64,000 nt of DNA from Bacteroidota bacterium. Its GTDB lineage: Bacteria > Bacteroidota > Bacteroidia > Bacteroidales > Lentimicrobiaceae. The notes beneath the pieces were generated by a model. That model made no database searches. It was not told where the DNA came from and worked only from the letters and a program-made list of their open reading frames with translations. The stretch spans positions 310,001 to 374,000 of the forward strand of contig JAEZDY010000024.1 in assembly GCA_023417935.1 (NCBI GenBank). Direction: 5' to 3'. This document shows positions 34,145-42,995 of this stretch, piece by piece; the stretch's first letter is position 1; each line of letters opens with the position of its first letter. Made by a program: the position numbers and the translations under genes.

Positions 34145-37100
34145 ATGAAGCGATACCCTGAATATAAACAACTTAATTTATCTCAACTGGGTAAGGATAT
34201 ACTCAAGGTTTGGGATGATGAAGATATATTTAACAAGAGCCTGAAGATTCGTGAGAACAGTGAGCCTTTCATTTTTTACGAAGGACCTCCATCAGCTAAT
34301 GGCACACCCGGTATTCATCACGTGATGGCCCGTGCGGTAAAAGATATATTCTGTCGCTATAAAACCATGAAAGGTTTTCTGGTAAACCGTAAAGCAGGTT
34401 GGGATACCCATGGTTTGCCAATCGAAATTGCTGTTGAGAAAACTCTTGGTATCACAAAAGAGGACATTGGAAAGAAGATTAGTGTTGATGAGTACAATCG
34501 TGCCTGCCGCAAGGAGGTCATGAAGTACAAAGACATGTGGGATGACCTCACAAAACAGATAGGATATTGGGTTGATCTTGAGCATCCATATATCACTTTC
34601 GACAATAAGTACATGGAAACGATATGGTTCTTACTGCATCGTCTCTATGAAAAAGGATTGCTTTATAAAGGCTACACAATCCAACCCTATTCGCCGGCAG
34701 CCGGAACAGGATTAAGCACTCATGAGCTGAACCAACCGGGTTGTTACCGTATGGTGAAAGACAATTCACTTGTAGCACAGTTCAAAGTAAAGGAAGATGC
34801 AAAATCGCAATTTCTTTTCAGTGATCTGCATGGTGAACTATTCTTCCTTGCATGGACTACTACCCCATGGACATTGCCAAGTAATACAGCTCTGGCAGTT
34901 GGAAAAAACATAGACTACGTTAAAGTTAAAACCTTTAATGCCTACACTTTTCAACCCATAACCGTAATATTGGCAAAAGAGCTGGTAAATAAGTACTTCC
35001 CTGAAAAGAATGCAGACTTGACACTTGATGCTTATGAGCAGGATAGTAAGAACATTCCGTTTGTAATTGAAGGTTCTTTCAAAGGTGGTGAGCTTGAAGG
35101 CATAAGGTATGATCAGTTACTTCCATATGCCCAGCCATCAGATGGTGATGCATTCAGGGTGGTTACCGGTGATTTTGTTACTACTGAAGACGGTACTGGT
35201 ATTGTGCATATAGCTCCAAGCTTTGGTGCTGATGACTTTAAAGTGGGTAGGCAAAATGGAATAGGATCATTAACGCTGGTTGACAAGCAAGGCAGGTTTA
35301 CTGAAGAGATGGGTGAATTTGCAGGTCGTTATGTGAAGGCTGAGTATGCTGCCGACTATGATCCTAAAAATGAAGATAACGTTGACATTGATATCATTAT
35401 AAAGCTTAAAAAGGAAAACAGGGCTTTCAAGTCAGAGAAGTATGAACACTCATACCCTCACTGCTGGAGGACAGATAAACCTATTTTATACTATCCGCTT
35501 GACTCATGGTTTATTCGCACCACTGCCTACCGTGACAAGATGATAGAATTGAATAAAACCATTAACTGGAAACCTGAGTCAACCGGAACCGGGAGATTTG
35601 GGAACTGGCTTGAGAATTTGGTTGATTGGAACCTGAGCCGCTCACGTTACTGGGGAACACCACTGCCAATATGGGTTAGTGAAGACCGTACTGAGGAAAT
35701 TTGCATTAGCTCAGTTGCACAACTGAAGGCTGAAATAGATAAGGCTGTTGAGGTCGGTTTTATGGCCAGCAATCCTTTGGGGGCTTATGTTCCCGGTGAC
35801 AATTCAGAAGAAAACTATAACACATTTGATCTGCACAGGCCTTACGTGGATGACATCATACTTGTATCACCAGCAGGTCAGAAAATGACCCGGGAAACAG
35901 ATCTGATTGATGTATGGTTCGATTCAGGTTCAATGCCATTTGCCCAGTTCCATTATCCATTTGAGAATAAGGAAAAGCTCGACGAATATTTCCCGGCAGA
36001 TTTTATTGCTGAGGGAGTTGACCAAACAAGAGGCTGGTTCTTTACATTGCATGCTATTGCTGTGATGGCCTTTGATTCGCTTTCTTTCAAAGCAGTTGTT
36101 TCCAATGGGTTGGTTCTTGACAAGGCAGGTAACAAAATGTCAAAAAGACTTGGCAATGCTATAGATCCTTTTGAAACCATTGAAAAGTATGGTGCTGATG
36201 CCACTCGCTGGTACATGATAACCAATGCGCAACCATGGGATAATCTGAAGTTTGATATTGAGGGAATAGGTGAAGTTCAACGCAAGTTCTTTGGCACATT
36301 ATACAATACTTACAATTTCTTTGCACTTTACGCAAACATCGATAAATTTAAATATACCGAAGCTGAAGTTCCATTTGCTGACCGTCCTGAAATAGATCGT
36401 TGGATTTTATCAGAGCTAAACACGCTCATTGATGCTGTTGATGGATTTTATGCTGACTATGAACCTACAAAGGCAGGCAGGGCAATAGCAGATTTCACGG
36501 ATGAACATCTGAGTAATTGGTATGTACGTTTATCCCGTCGACGTTTCTGGAAAGGTGAATACACTACCGATAAAATTTCAGCATATCAAACACTCTATAA
36601 ATGTCTGGAAGCAATTTCAATACTTGCAGCACCTATCGCACCTTTCTTTAGCGACAGGTTATTCAGGGATCTGAACGGCATCACGGGTAAGAACGAAGCT
36701 CAATCAGTCCATCTGGCTAACTTCGTTACTTCTGACACTTCCATGATTGATAAGAATCTTGAAGAGCGCATGCAATTAGCCCAGGAGATCTCATCAATGG
36801 TTCTATCCCTGAGAAAACAACATCGCATAAGAGTTCGTCAGCCGCTGCAACGTATCATGATACCGCTTACAAATGAAATGCTTAAAGAGAAAATTGAAGC
36901 GGTAAAAAATCTTATCCTATCAGAAGTTAATATCAAAAACATTGAGTACATTAGCAGCGAGGGAGTTCTTGTTAAAAAGGTAAAAGCAAACTTTAAAAAG
37001 CTGGGTCCAAGATATGGCAAGTTAATGAAACAACTTGCTGAAGCTTTATCAGGAATAAACCAACAACAGATTGCAGAGTTTGAACGAAACAATGCACTTT

Positions 37101-37504
37101 CACTTACAATTGATGGTGAACAAGTTGACCTCGTTGAGGGTGACCTTGAGGTTATAACTGATGATATACCAGGTTGGGTCATTGCATCGAATGGTAATCA
37201 TACTATTGCGCTTGATATAACAGTTACTGAGGAATTAAGGGAGGAAGGACTTGCAAGGGAACTTGTCAACAGAATACAAAATGTCAGAAAGGATAAAGGT
37301 TTTGAAGTTACTGACAAAATAATCCTTCAGATAGAAAAAAACGATGCGCTCTCAAGTGCAATGTTTAATAATAATGCTTATATTTGTTCTGAAACATTGG
37401 CATCATCGATGGAATTGAAAGACCACATTGAACCAACAAGTCGAATAGTGGTTGATTTAGCAGAAGATTTACAAGCAGTCATCAGTGTCGAAAAATCGAA
37501 CTGA
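34145..37504 (+). CDS. ileS: Isoleucyl-tRNA synthetase, type 2, with swapped GIHH signature
   Basis: This 1119-residue class Ia enzyme charges tRNA-Ile. Length and sequence fit the eukaryote-like type-2 IleRS. The KMSKS loop reads KMSKR (664-668), and the C-terminus lacks the type-1 zinc-finger cysteines. Aligning PPSANGTPGIHHVM with the type-1 motif PPYANGSIHIGHSV puts GIHH (56-59) where HIGH should be, so the first and third residues are exchanged. This GXHH form of IleRS2 is known to keep activity and give extreme mupirocin resistance. The editing domain is present (LAWTTTPWTLPSNTALAVG, GTGIVHIAPSFGADDF). It heads an ileS-dksA-lspA operon, with dksA 42 bp downstream. Confidence 0.96.
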   Translation: MKRYPEYKQLNLSQLGKDILKVWDDEDIFNKSLKIRENSEPFIFYEGPPSANGTPGIHHVMARAVKDIFCRYKTMKGFLVNRKAGWDTHGLPIEIAVEKTLGITKEDIGKKISVDEYNRACRKEVMKYKDMWDDLTKQIGYWVDLEHPYITFDNKYMETIWFLLHRLYEKGLLYKGYTIQPYSPAAGTGLSTHELNQPGCYRMVKDNSLVAQFKVKEDAKSQFLFSDLHGELFFLAWTTTPWTLPSNTALAVGKNIDYVKVKTFNAYTFQPITVILAKELVNKYFPEKNADLTLDAYEQDSKNIPFVIEGSFKGGELEGIRYDQLLPYAQPSDGDAFRVVTGDFVTTEDGTGIVHIAPSFGADDFKVGRQNGIGSLTLVDKQGRFTEEMGEFAGRYVKAEYAADYDPKNEDNVDIDIIIKLKKENRAFKSEKYEHSYPHCWRTDKPILYYPLDSWFIRTTAYRDKMIELNKTINWKPESTGTGRFGNWLENLVDWNLSRSRYWGTPLPIWVSEDRTEEICISSVAQLKAEIDKAVEVGFMASNPLGAYVPGDNSEENYNTFDLHRPYVDDIILVSPAGQKMTRETDLIDVWFDSGSMPFAQFHYPFENKEKLDEYFPADFIAEGVDQTRGWFFTLHAIAVMAFDSLSFKAVVSNGLVLDKAGNKMSKRLGNAIDPFETIEKYGADATRWYMITNAQPWDNLKFDIEGIGEVQRKFFGTLYNTYNFFALYANIDKFKYTEAEVPFADRPEIDRWILSELNTLIDAVDGFYADYEPTKAGRAIADFTDEHLSNWYVRLSRRRFWKGEYTTDKISAYQTLYKCLEAISILAAPIAPFFSDRLFRDLNGITGKNEAQSVHLANFVTSDTSMIDKNLEERMQLAQEISSMVLSLRKQHRIRVRQPLQRIMIPLTNEMLKEKIEAVKNLILSEVNIKNIEYISSEGVLVKKVKANFKKLGPRYGKLMKQLAEALSGINQQQIAEFERNNALSLTIDGEQVDLVEGDLEVITDDIPGWVIASNGNHTIALDITVTEELREEGLARELVNRIQNVRKDKGFEVTDKIILQIEKNDALSSAMFNNNAYICSETLASSMELKDHIEPTSRIVVDLAEDLQAVISVEKSN

Positions 37505-37546
37505 TATTAACAATCATGAATTACACGAATTAACCTAGTTACGGCT

Positions 37547-37954
37547 ATGAAAAACGCAGAATCACAAGAAGAAAATGTAAAAACCAGGTATACTGATGAG
37601 GAACTTGAAGAGTTCAAACAAATAATACTTGATAAACTGGAAAAGGCGCGACGTGATCTGAAAATGCTTACTGAAGCTTTTGCTAACAGCAACGAACATG
37701 ATATTAGTGATACTTCTCCAACCTTTAAAGTGTTGGAAGAAGGATATCAGGTAAATTCGAAAGAAGAAAACAGCAAATTAGCTGCACGGCAGGATAAATT
37801 CATAACTGCACTGGAAAATGCGCTTATTAGAATTGAAAATAAAACCTACGGAGTATGCAGGGTTACCGGCAAGCTTATCTCCAAGGAACGCTTGCGTATT
37901 GTGCCCCACGCTACTCTTTCAATTGAAGCTAAACTTAATCAGTCAAAGCCGTAG
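37547..37954 (+). CDS. DksA/TraR-family protein with degenerate zinc site
   Basis: The protein has 135 residues. A long helical hairpin (ELEEFKQIILDKLEKARRDLKMLTEAF ... AARQDKFITALENALIRIENKTYG) precedes a short C-terminal zinc-finger-like region. DksA's four zinc cysteines (CxxC-x17-CxxC) here read C-x2-T-x17-S-x2-A: only the first Cys (in YGVCRVTGK) remains. Metal-free DksA-like proteins occur in other phyla and in Bacteroidota. It is expected to enter the RNA polymerase secondary channel and modulate transcription, possibly with ppGpp. It sits between ileS and lspA, the conserved phylum order. Confidence 0.88.
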   Translation: MKNAESQEENVKTRYTDEELEEFKQIILDKLEKARRDLKMLTEAFANSNEHDISDTSPTFKVLEEGYQVNSKEENSKLAARQDKFITALENALIRIENKTYGVCRVTGKLISKERLRIVPHATLSIEAKLNQSKP

Positions 37955-37964
37955 TTAGATTGCC

Positions 37965-38615
37965 TTGAAAAAATCCCTTATTATTGTTGCGGTGATCCTG
38001 GTTATCGACCAGGTTGTTAAATTCTGGATTAAGACCAATATGGCTTTAGGTCAGGAATTTAATGTTGTTGATGATTGGTTTATCATTCACTTTACCGAAA
38101 ACCCGGGAATGGCATTTGGCCTGGAATTTTCAGGTGATTACGGGAAGCTGATGCTGAGTCTTTTCAGGCTGGTTGCTATAAGTGTGCTCGTGGTATATAT
38201 TTATAATTTAACAAGGCATAAGATATCAAACCTCGTTCTGGTGAGTTTGTCACTGGTTCTGGCGGGCGCTACAGGCAATATGATTGATAGTGCCTTTTAT
38301 GGGATGATATTTAGCGCCAGTAACTACTTTGAAGTAGCTGAGTTTCTGCCTGAAGGAGGTGGATACGGTACTTTCCTTCACGGTAAGGTGGTTGATATGT
38401 TATACTTCCCTATAATCAGTGGAACTTATCCTGATTGGATACCTTACATTGGTGGAAGTGAATTCCAGTTTTTCAGACCGGTTTTTAACATTGCGGATTC
38501 ATCTATTACTATTGGAGTAATCCTTATGCTGTTATTCCAGAAAAAGTTCTTCGGTAAGGAGGAAAAAGCACAGCATGAAGAAGTTATCGAGAATTCTGAT
38601 ATACGTGCCGACTAA
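37965..38615 (+). CDS. lspA: Lipoprotein signal peptidase (signal peptidase II)
   Basis: The protein has 216 residues, longer than the ~165 of E. coli because of a loop insertion near residues 115-150, typical of Bacteroidota. It cleaves the signal peptide of prolipoproteins in the inner membrane. The aspartate dyad is D144 (GKVVDMLYF) and D178 (NIADSSITIG); NPGMAFG is the third conserved motif. Four hydrophobic helices are visible. TTG at 37965 is used because the next ATG (38040 region) would remove the first helix. The gene begins 10 bp after the DksA-like gene. Lipoprotein substrates in this window include GldH, the DUF4270 protein and the efflux adaptor. Confidence 0.94.
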   Translation: MKKSLIIVAVILVIDQVVKFWIKTNMALGQEFNVVDDWFIIHFTENPGMAFGLEFSGDYGKLMLSLFRLVAISVLVVYIYNLTRHKISNLVLVSLSLVLAGATGNMIDSAFYGMIFSASNYFEVAEFLPEGGGYGTFLHGKVVDMLYFPIISGTYPDWIPYIGGSEFQFFRPVFNIADSSITIGVILMLLFQKKFFGKEEKAQHEEVIENSDIRAD

Positions 38616-38680
38616 GCTTGCAATTCTTTGGATAACTTGTCAGCATGTGCTTCTGCCTATGGGTTATGAGTTCAACCTAT

Positions 38681-39382
38681 TTACTCAACAGGCTTCAACT
38701 GATTAATTTCCGTTATCAAGTCATTCAAATCCCATGCCTCAGATAATCTGAATCTTCCAATTCGTGTGCGGCGAAGTGCAATCAAATGAGCGCCACTGTG
38801 AAGCGCTACACCAAAGTCTCTTGCTAAAGCCCTGATATATGTGCCTTTGCTGCAGACTACCCTAAAATGCACGTTAGGAAGTTCAATGCCGGTAATCTCA
38901 AACTCACTAATATTGATTGACCGTGGTTCAAGCTTAAGTTCCTTTTCTTTTCTCGCAAATTTGTATGCTCTGCGACCATTGACTTTTATAGCCGAAAAGA
39001 CCGGTGGTATTTGCTGTATGTCGCCTGTGAGTTCAGTAGCAACTTTACTAATCAATTCAGGAGTTATGTGTTCATACTCATACACTGCATCGGTCTCATG
39101 TTCAAGATCATATGATGGGGTAGTAGCACCAAGTCTGAAAGTTCCGGTGTATTCCTTTTCCTGAGCCTGGTATTCATCTATCTTTTTGGTATATCTTCCC
39201 GTACAGAGTATTAATAATCCATCTGCCAATGGATCGAGTGTTCCGGCATGCCCTACCTTTAGTTTCTTTATCCCGAGGCTCTCGCGAATGGATATTCTTA
39301 AGCGGTTAACTACATCAAAAGATGTCCATGTAAGTGGCTTATTGATTAAAAGCACCTCACCAACTTCAAAATTGAATGTCAT
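38681..39382 (-). CDS. truB: tRNA pseudouridine(55) synthase
   Basis: The protein has 233 residues. TruB converts uridine 55 of the tRNA T-loop to pseudouridine. The catalytic Asp is D50 in GHAGTLDPLADGLL. Other family motifs are INKPLTWTSFDVVNRLR at the start, QIPPVFSAIKVNGRRAYKFAR in the middle and CSKGTYIRALARDFG near residue 170. The C-terminal PUA domain is short or absent, as in many Bacteroidota. It is the last gene of ftsX-DUF3098-uppP-truB, 5 bp after uppP. Confidence 0.95.
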   Translation of the reverse strand: MTFNFEVGEVLLINKPLTWTSFDVVNRLRISIRESLGIKKLKVGHAGTLDPLADGLLILCTGRYTKKIDEYQAQEKEYTGTFRLGATTPSYDLEHETDAVYEYEHITPELISKVATELTGDIQQIPPVFSAIKVNGRRAYKFARKEKELKLEPRSINISEFEITGIELPNVHFRVVCSKGTYIRALARDFGVALHSGAHLIALRRTRIGRFRLSEAWDLNDLITEINQLKPVE

Positions 39383-39387
39383 AATAT

Positions 39388-40170
39388 TTACTCAGCCAGA
39401 CTAAGGTCATAGCCCATTGAAAGCATTAGAATAATGGCTAACCCCACTACTATCCTGTAGTAACCAAACATCTTGAATCCATAGCGTGTTAGCAATGCAA
39501 TAAAAGTTTTAATAGCGATCATAGCAACAATAAAAGCTACTACATTTCCGATAAGAAGTATTGAAATATTCTGACTGGTGATGATTTCGTAGTTTTTCAA
39601 TAGTTTATAGGATGCAGCGGCAAACATCGTAGGCACTGCAAGAAAAAAAGAGAATTCTGCTGATGTTTTTCTGCTTAAACCTTGAGTCATACCGCCTATT
39701 ATGGTAGCTGCAGAACGAGATACTCCGGGTATCATGGCAATACATTGAAACAAGCCGATCTTGAATGCCGACATATATTTTATATCCTGATCAGGAGTGG
39801 CTTTCGTAAACCATTTATCAACGAAAATAAGAACAACCCCTCCAACTACTAACATAATTGCAACAATCAACACACTTCCCAGCATTTTGTCAATCAGATC
39901 CATCATTAGAAATCCTATAACAGCAGCAGGTATGAAGGCAATAAGCAATTTGTAATAGAATTCCATGCTTTGAAAAAAGCGTTTCCAGTAAAGTACTATT
40001 ACCGAGAGTATGGCGCCAAACTGAATGTTGACAGTAAACGCTTTAACGAAATCATCTATGGTCATTCCAAGTAGCTCCTGGGTTATGATCATGTGACCAG
40101 TGGAAGAAACAGGAAGAAACTCAGTTATCCCTTCTACGATAGCAATAATAATGGCTTCAATAATACTCAT
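39388..40170 (-). CDS. uppP: Undecaprenyl-diphosphatase
   Basis: This 260-residue BacA/UppP-type membrane enzyme dephosphorylates undecaprenyl pyrophosphate to recycle the lipid carrier for peptidoglycan and other envelope polymers. Signature regions are EGITEFLPVSSTGHMII (residues ~14-30) and GVSRSAATIIGGMTQGLSRKTSAEFSFFLAVP (~150-180), with about eight hydrophobic helices. It is 9 bp downstream of the DUF3098 gene in the same operon. Overproduction of this family is known to raise bacitracin tolerance. Confidence 0.95.
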   Translation of the reverse strand: MSIIEAIIIAIVEGITEFLPVSSTGHMIITQELLGMTIDDFVKAFTVNIQFGAILSVIVLYWKRFFQSMEFYYKLLIAFIPAAVIGFLMMDLIDKMLGSVLIVAIMLVVGGVVLIFVDKWFTKATPDQDIKYMSAFKIGLFQCIAMIPGVSRSAATIIGGMTQGLSRKTSAEFSFFLAVPTMFAAASYKLLKNYEIITSQNISILLIGNVVAFIVAMIAIKTFIALLTRYGFKMFGYYRIVVGLAIILMLSMGYDLSLAE

Positions 40171-40179
40171 CAGAAATTT

Positions 40180-40464
40180 TTAATCGCGGGGCCTTTTCAT
40201 TATCGCAAATATTTCAACCACGTAACCGGCAAGTATTAACAGGGGGGCTAGTGTTAAGCGTTGAAAATTGAATATTTTCTCGTTAAAAACATGTGGATCA
40301 TCAGAGCCACCGCCAATCATGAGAAGAAAACCAGCTACTATTAATGCTAAACCAACAAGCATCCATTTATAGTTTTCCTTTTCAAATGCAAATTGCATTG
40401 TACTTGCTTTCTCAAGTGTCTTTTTTTCTTCACCTGAGTGAGGTTTAGATTTCTTAATGTCCAT
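40180..40464 (-). CDS. DUF3098 family small membrane protein
   Basis: The protein has 94 residues. A charged N-terminus (~1-30) is followed by FEKENYKWMLVGLALIVAGFLLMIGGGSDDPHVFNEKIFNFQRLTLAPLLILAGYVVEIFAI, with two membrane helices flanking the SDDPxxFNExIFxxxRxTLAP loop that defines DUF3098. It is found almost only in Bacteroidota between ftsX and uppP, as here. Function is unknown; a role near the divisome or in lipid carrier recycling is only suggested by position. Confidence 0.85.
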   Translation of the reverse strand: MDIKKSKPHSGEEKKTLEKASTMQFAFEKENYKWMLVGLALIVAGFLLMIGGGSDDPHVFNEKIFNFQRLTLAPLLILAGYVVEIFAIMKRPRD

Positions 40465-40495
40465 GCGTAAATGAATTTATACTGAAATAATATAC

Positions 40496-41371
40496 TTAAT
40501 GTACTTTGTGCGATTTGAGCGATAAATACCTTCCAACAGCAAATAAAGTGGAAAAACCTGTAATAAACAATCCCAGAAATGTGACTATCCCGAAAAGGCT
40601 CAGGAAAAGGTCTATCTCTTGCAAATCAACAAGTTCAGGGAGTGCCTGCCTAGAAAAATACAACACAACAATGAGTAATATAATGGCAATAATTGCACTT
40701 ATAAATCCATGCATGAGGCTCTTCATGATGAAAGGTTTGCTTATAAATGTATGGGTTGCACCTACAAGTTGCATTGTCTTTATAATGAATCTCTTGCTGT
40801 ATACGCTCAACCTAATGGTATTGTTAATCAAGGCTATTGATATAAGGAGCAATACAATACTAAAAGATAATATAACTACACCAATTCGCCTTAGATTTTT
40901 GTTTACTGCATCTACTAATGACTTATGATAGAAAACTTCCTTAACAACTCTTTCATTGAGAAGCTGTTGCTCCAACACAGCTAAACTGTCATTGTTGGCA
41001 TAATCTGCATGCAGTCTAATATCAATGGATGCCATTAGAGGATTGTAGCCGAGAAAATCAATAAAGTCCTCTCCTAATTCTTTTGAAAGGTCTTCAGCGG
41101 CTTGTTCACTGGTGATGTAGTCGGTTGACTTAACGAAAGGTTTAGTATCTAATTTCTTCTGGAATTCAAGAATGGCTGATTCTTTGATGTTCTCTTTAAT
41201 AATAACGGAAAAACCAATATTCTCCTTTACATAATCAGAGAGCTTCTCTGCATGAAGAATTATAAGACCCAATAGTCCTAACATAAAGAGTACTAATGAA
41301 ATACTGATTATAGTAGTTACTGTTGATGCCTGAAGTCGTTTCTGGCTGGTTTTATCTTCGTTGCCTGACAT
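40496..41371 (-). CDS. ftsX: Cell division protein FtsX
   Basis: The protein has 291 residues with four membrane helices, one near 22-45 and three in the C-terminal half (~165-285), and an extracytoplasmic domain between the first two. N-terminal TVTTIISISLVLFMLGLLGLIILHAEKLSDYVKENI and SVYSKRFIIKTMQLVGATHTFISKPFI are family features. FtsX with the ATPase FtsE forms an ABC-like complex that activates peptidoglycan hydrolases at the septum. No ftsE is in the window. It is the promoter-proximal gene of the operon continuing to truB. Confidence 0.92.
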   Translation of the reverse strand: MSGNEDKTSQKRLQASTVTTIISISLVLFMLGLLGLIILHAEKLSDYVKENIGFSVIIKENIKESAILEFQKKLDTKPFVKSTDYITSEQAAEDLSKELGEDFIDFLGYNPLMASIDIRLHADYANNDSLAVLEQQLLNERVVKEVFYHKSLVDAVNKNLRRIGVVILSFSIVLLLISIALINNTIRLSVYSKRFIIKTMQLVGATHTFISKPFIMKSLMHGFISAIIAIILLIVVLYFSRQALPELVDLQEIDLFLSLFGIVTFLGLFITGFSTLFAVGRYLSLKSHKVH

Positions 41372-41389
41372 ACAAAAGATTATAGGATG

Positions 41390-41397
41390 CGAAAGTA
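41390..41397 (-). promoter_or_regulatory. -7-like box for the ftsX operon
   Basis: The minus strand reads TACTTTCG, one base off TAnnTTTG, 18 bp before the ftsX ATG. Confidence 0.45.
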
Positions 41398-41449
41398 ATA
41401 AAAAAACGCGTTCACCCTAACAACATCATCATGCTGTGTATTACCGAAT

Positions 41450-41845
41450 TTATAAGAGATAGACCAGAAGTAACACTACAATTAGTATTATACCTATGGT
41501 TAGATACATCATAATACGCCGTGACGGGTTGAAAATCCCCCTCAGCAAGTGTTTATGAATGGTATTGTACCTGAAATAACTAACAAACAGCACTACAATA
41601 CCCATCAGGATCATGACATAGCCAATCATGCTTGAAAAACTTTGATCAAGTGTTTCTACCTCGCTTTCTGGGAAATGTTGAATGCCCATCAAAATACGCA
41701 TCTGGGAAAGGAAAAGGGAGAATTTAACTACAACGAAACCAAAAGCCATTATACCGAGCGAGGTCCTTACCCATGCCAGAAATGTTCTTTCATTGGCAAG
41801 GAAATCATTTGGGTTGCCTTTGTTTTTCTCACTATCACTTATCAT
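41450..41845 (-). CDS. DUF202 (YidH-like) membrane protein
   Basis: The protein has 131 residues. The opening NDFLANERTFLAWVRTSLGIMAFGFVVVKFSLFL is the DUF202 signature, with three hydrophobic helices at about 30-48, 70-92 and 108-130. Function is unknown. Its ATG overlaps the TGA of the YceI gene (ATGA), showing tight translational coupling. Confidence 0.88.
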   Translation of the reverse strand: MISDSEKNKGNPNDFLANERTFLAWVRTSLGIMAFGFVVVKFSLFLSQMRILMGIQHFPESEVETLDQSFSSMIGYVMILMGIVVLFVSYFRYNTIHKHLLRGIFNPSRRIMMYLTIGIILIVVLLLVYLL

Positions 41846-42396
41846 TTGGTTGATTTTTCAAGGTTAACATCAACATCAACCCTGATGCTCCTGGCAATAT
41901 TATTAGCTACTGTACTTGGAATCTTAATATTATAATCACTAACTAATACATTAAATGTTGATAGGCCTTTTACCTTATCGCCATTTACCTCCAGTGTTCC
42001 CTTTTCAGTGATTTTTTTTGTGGCATCTTTAATTGTAAGGTCACCTTCAATGGTCACATCGTACTTCCCATTTTTGGTGAAATCAACATCCTTGATATTG
42101 GTAATTTTTCCTTTGAATGTTGAATTTGGGAATTTATTTGATTCAACATAATTCTCGTTGAAATGCTCCTGCATCAGTGCCTTTTCAAATTGAAATGATT
42201 TCATTAGCACACGGAATACAAGATCGCCCGTTTCAGTATCGAGTGCAGCATTAACCTGACGATTGTGGGCTTCGATATCTTCCATTGGCGTTGAAGAAAA
42301 AAAGCGGATATGGCCAGTTTTGGTAATATATTTTTGGGCACTAACACTTGTTATTGTGAGGGCCAGAAGCAGAAGTGAAGTTATAAGATGTTTCAT
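41842..42396 (-). CDS. YceI family periplasmic protein
   Basis: The protein has 184 residues with signal peptide MKHLITSLLLLALTITSVSA-Q. The YceI lipocalin-like barrel is indicated by YITKTGHIRFFSSTPMEDIEAHNRQV, the FxxALMQEHFNENYVESNKFPNSTFKGKI block and the final VSDYNIKIPSTVANNIARSIRVDVDVNL. YceI proteins bind long polyisoprenoids or similar lipids. It is the middle gene of an OB-fold/YceI/DUF202 operon, overlapping the DUF202 gene by 4 bp. Confidence 0.9.
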   Translation of the reverse strand: MKHLITSLLLLALTITSVSAQKYITKTGHIRFFSSTPMEDIEAHNRQVNAALDTETGDLVFRVLMKSFQFEKALMQEHFNENYVESNKFPNSTFKGKITNIKDVDFTKNGKYDVTIEGDLTIKDATKKITEKGTLEVNGDKVKGLSTFNVLVSDYNIKIPSTVANNIARSIRVDVDVNLEKSTK

Positions 42397-42482
42397 TTTG
42401 TGATCTTGGTTTTGATCTGCTAATTAACAGGGCAGATAAGTTAATGTTTATCAGGTATCAGGATGATAGGCCAGCACGAAAA

Positions 42483-42920
42483 CTAGTTTATAATCGAGCA
42501 GTGCTCCATGATAACATCTGTTTCGTTAAAGCCTGTGCAATAACCTTTGATAACTATTTCACTACCGGGTGTGATTTGCGTCAATTGGGTTGAAGATTCA
42601 GGCAACATCGACATTCGTATGCCTTCATCCCCAAACAAACCTTCTTCGATTGCAAAAACAGCTATTGTTTGATTTTCAGTTGTTTCAACAGAATCCAAAC
42701 TACCTTTAACTGCAAGTATCTTGCCATTATATTTTTTATTAGCAGCCTGTGCATCCGACTGAAACTCAACAAAGAGATCCGCCGCTGTTATACTATAGTC
42801 AGAATCTGCCTTTAAGTAATCCGGATGGGGTTTGTTATAAACAAAGACATAAATTAAAATTGCTGCAATAATTCCGACGATAGCCAGAGATCCTGCTAAT
42901 AGTATCCATCTTTTCTTCAT
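42483..42920 (-). CDS. OB-fold (tRNA_anti-like) membrane-anchored protein
   Basis: The protein has 145 residues. A single N-terminal membrane segment (KRWILLAGSLAIVGIIAAILIYVFVYN) is followed by YSITAADLFVEFQSDAQAANKKYNGKILAVKGSLDSVE and the closing strand GSEIVIKGYCTGFNETDVIMEHCSI. This is the pattern of the small Bacteroidota OB-fold family named tRNA_anti-like. Despite the name there is no evidence of nucleic acid binding; the domain would be periplasmic. It leads the operon with YceI and DUF202, 86 bp upstream of yceI. Confidence 0.8.
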   Translation of the reverse strand: MKKRWILLAGSLAIVGIIAAILIYVFVYNKPHPDYLKADSDYSITAADLFVEFQSDAQAANKKYNGKILAVKGSLDSVETTENQTIAVFAIEEGLFGDEGIRMSMLPESSTQLTQITPGSEIVIKGYCTGFNETDVIMEHCSIIN

Positions 42921-42995
42921 AGCAAAATAGTTTCCCTTTTAACAACAGAAATAGTAGAATGTTTTTTCCTCAGGATACAACAACCGGAGAGTTGC

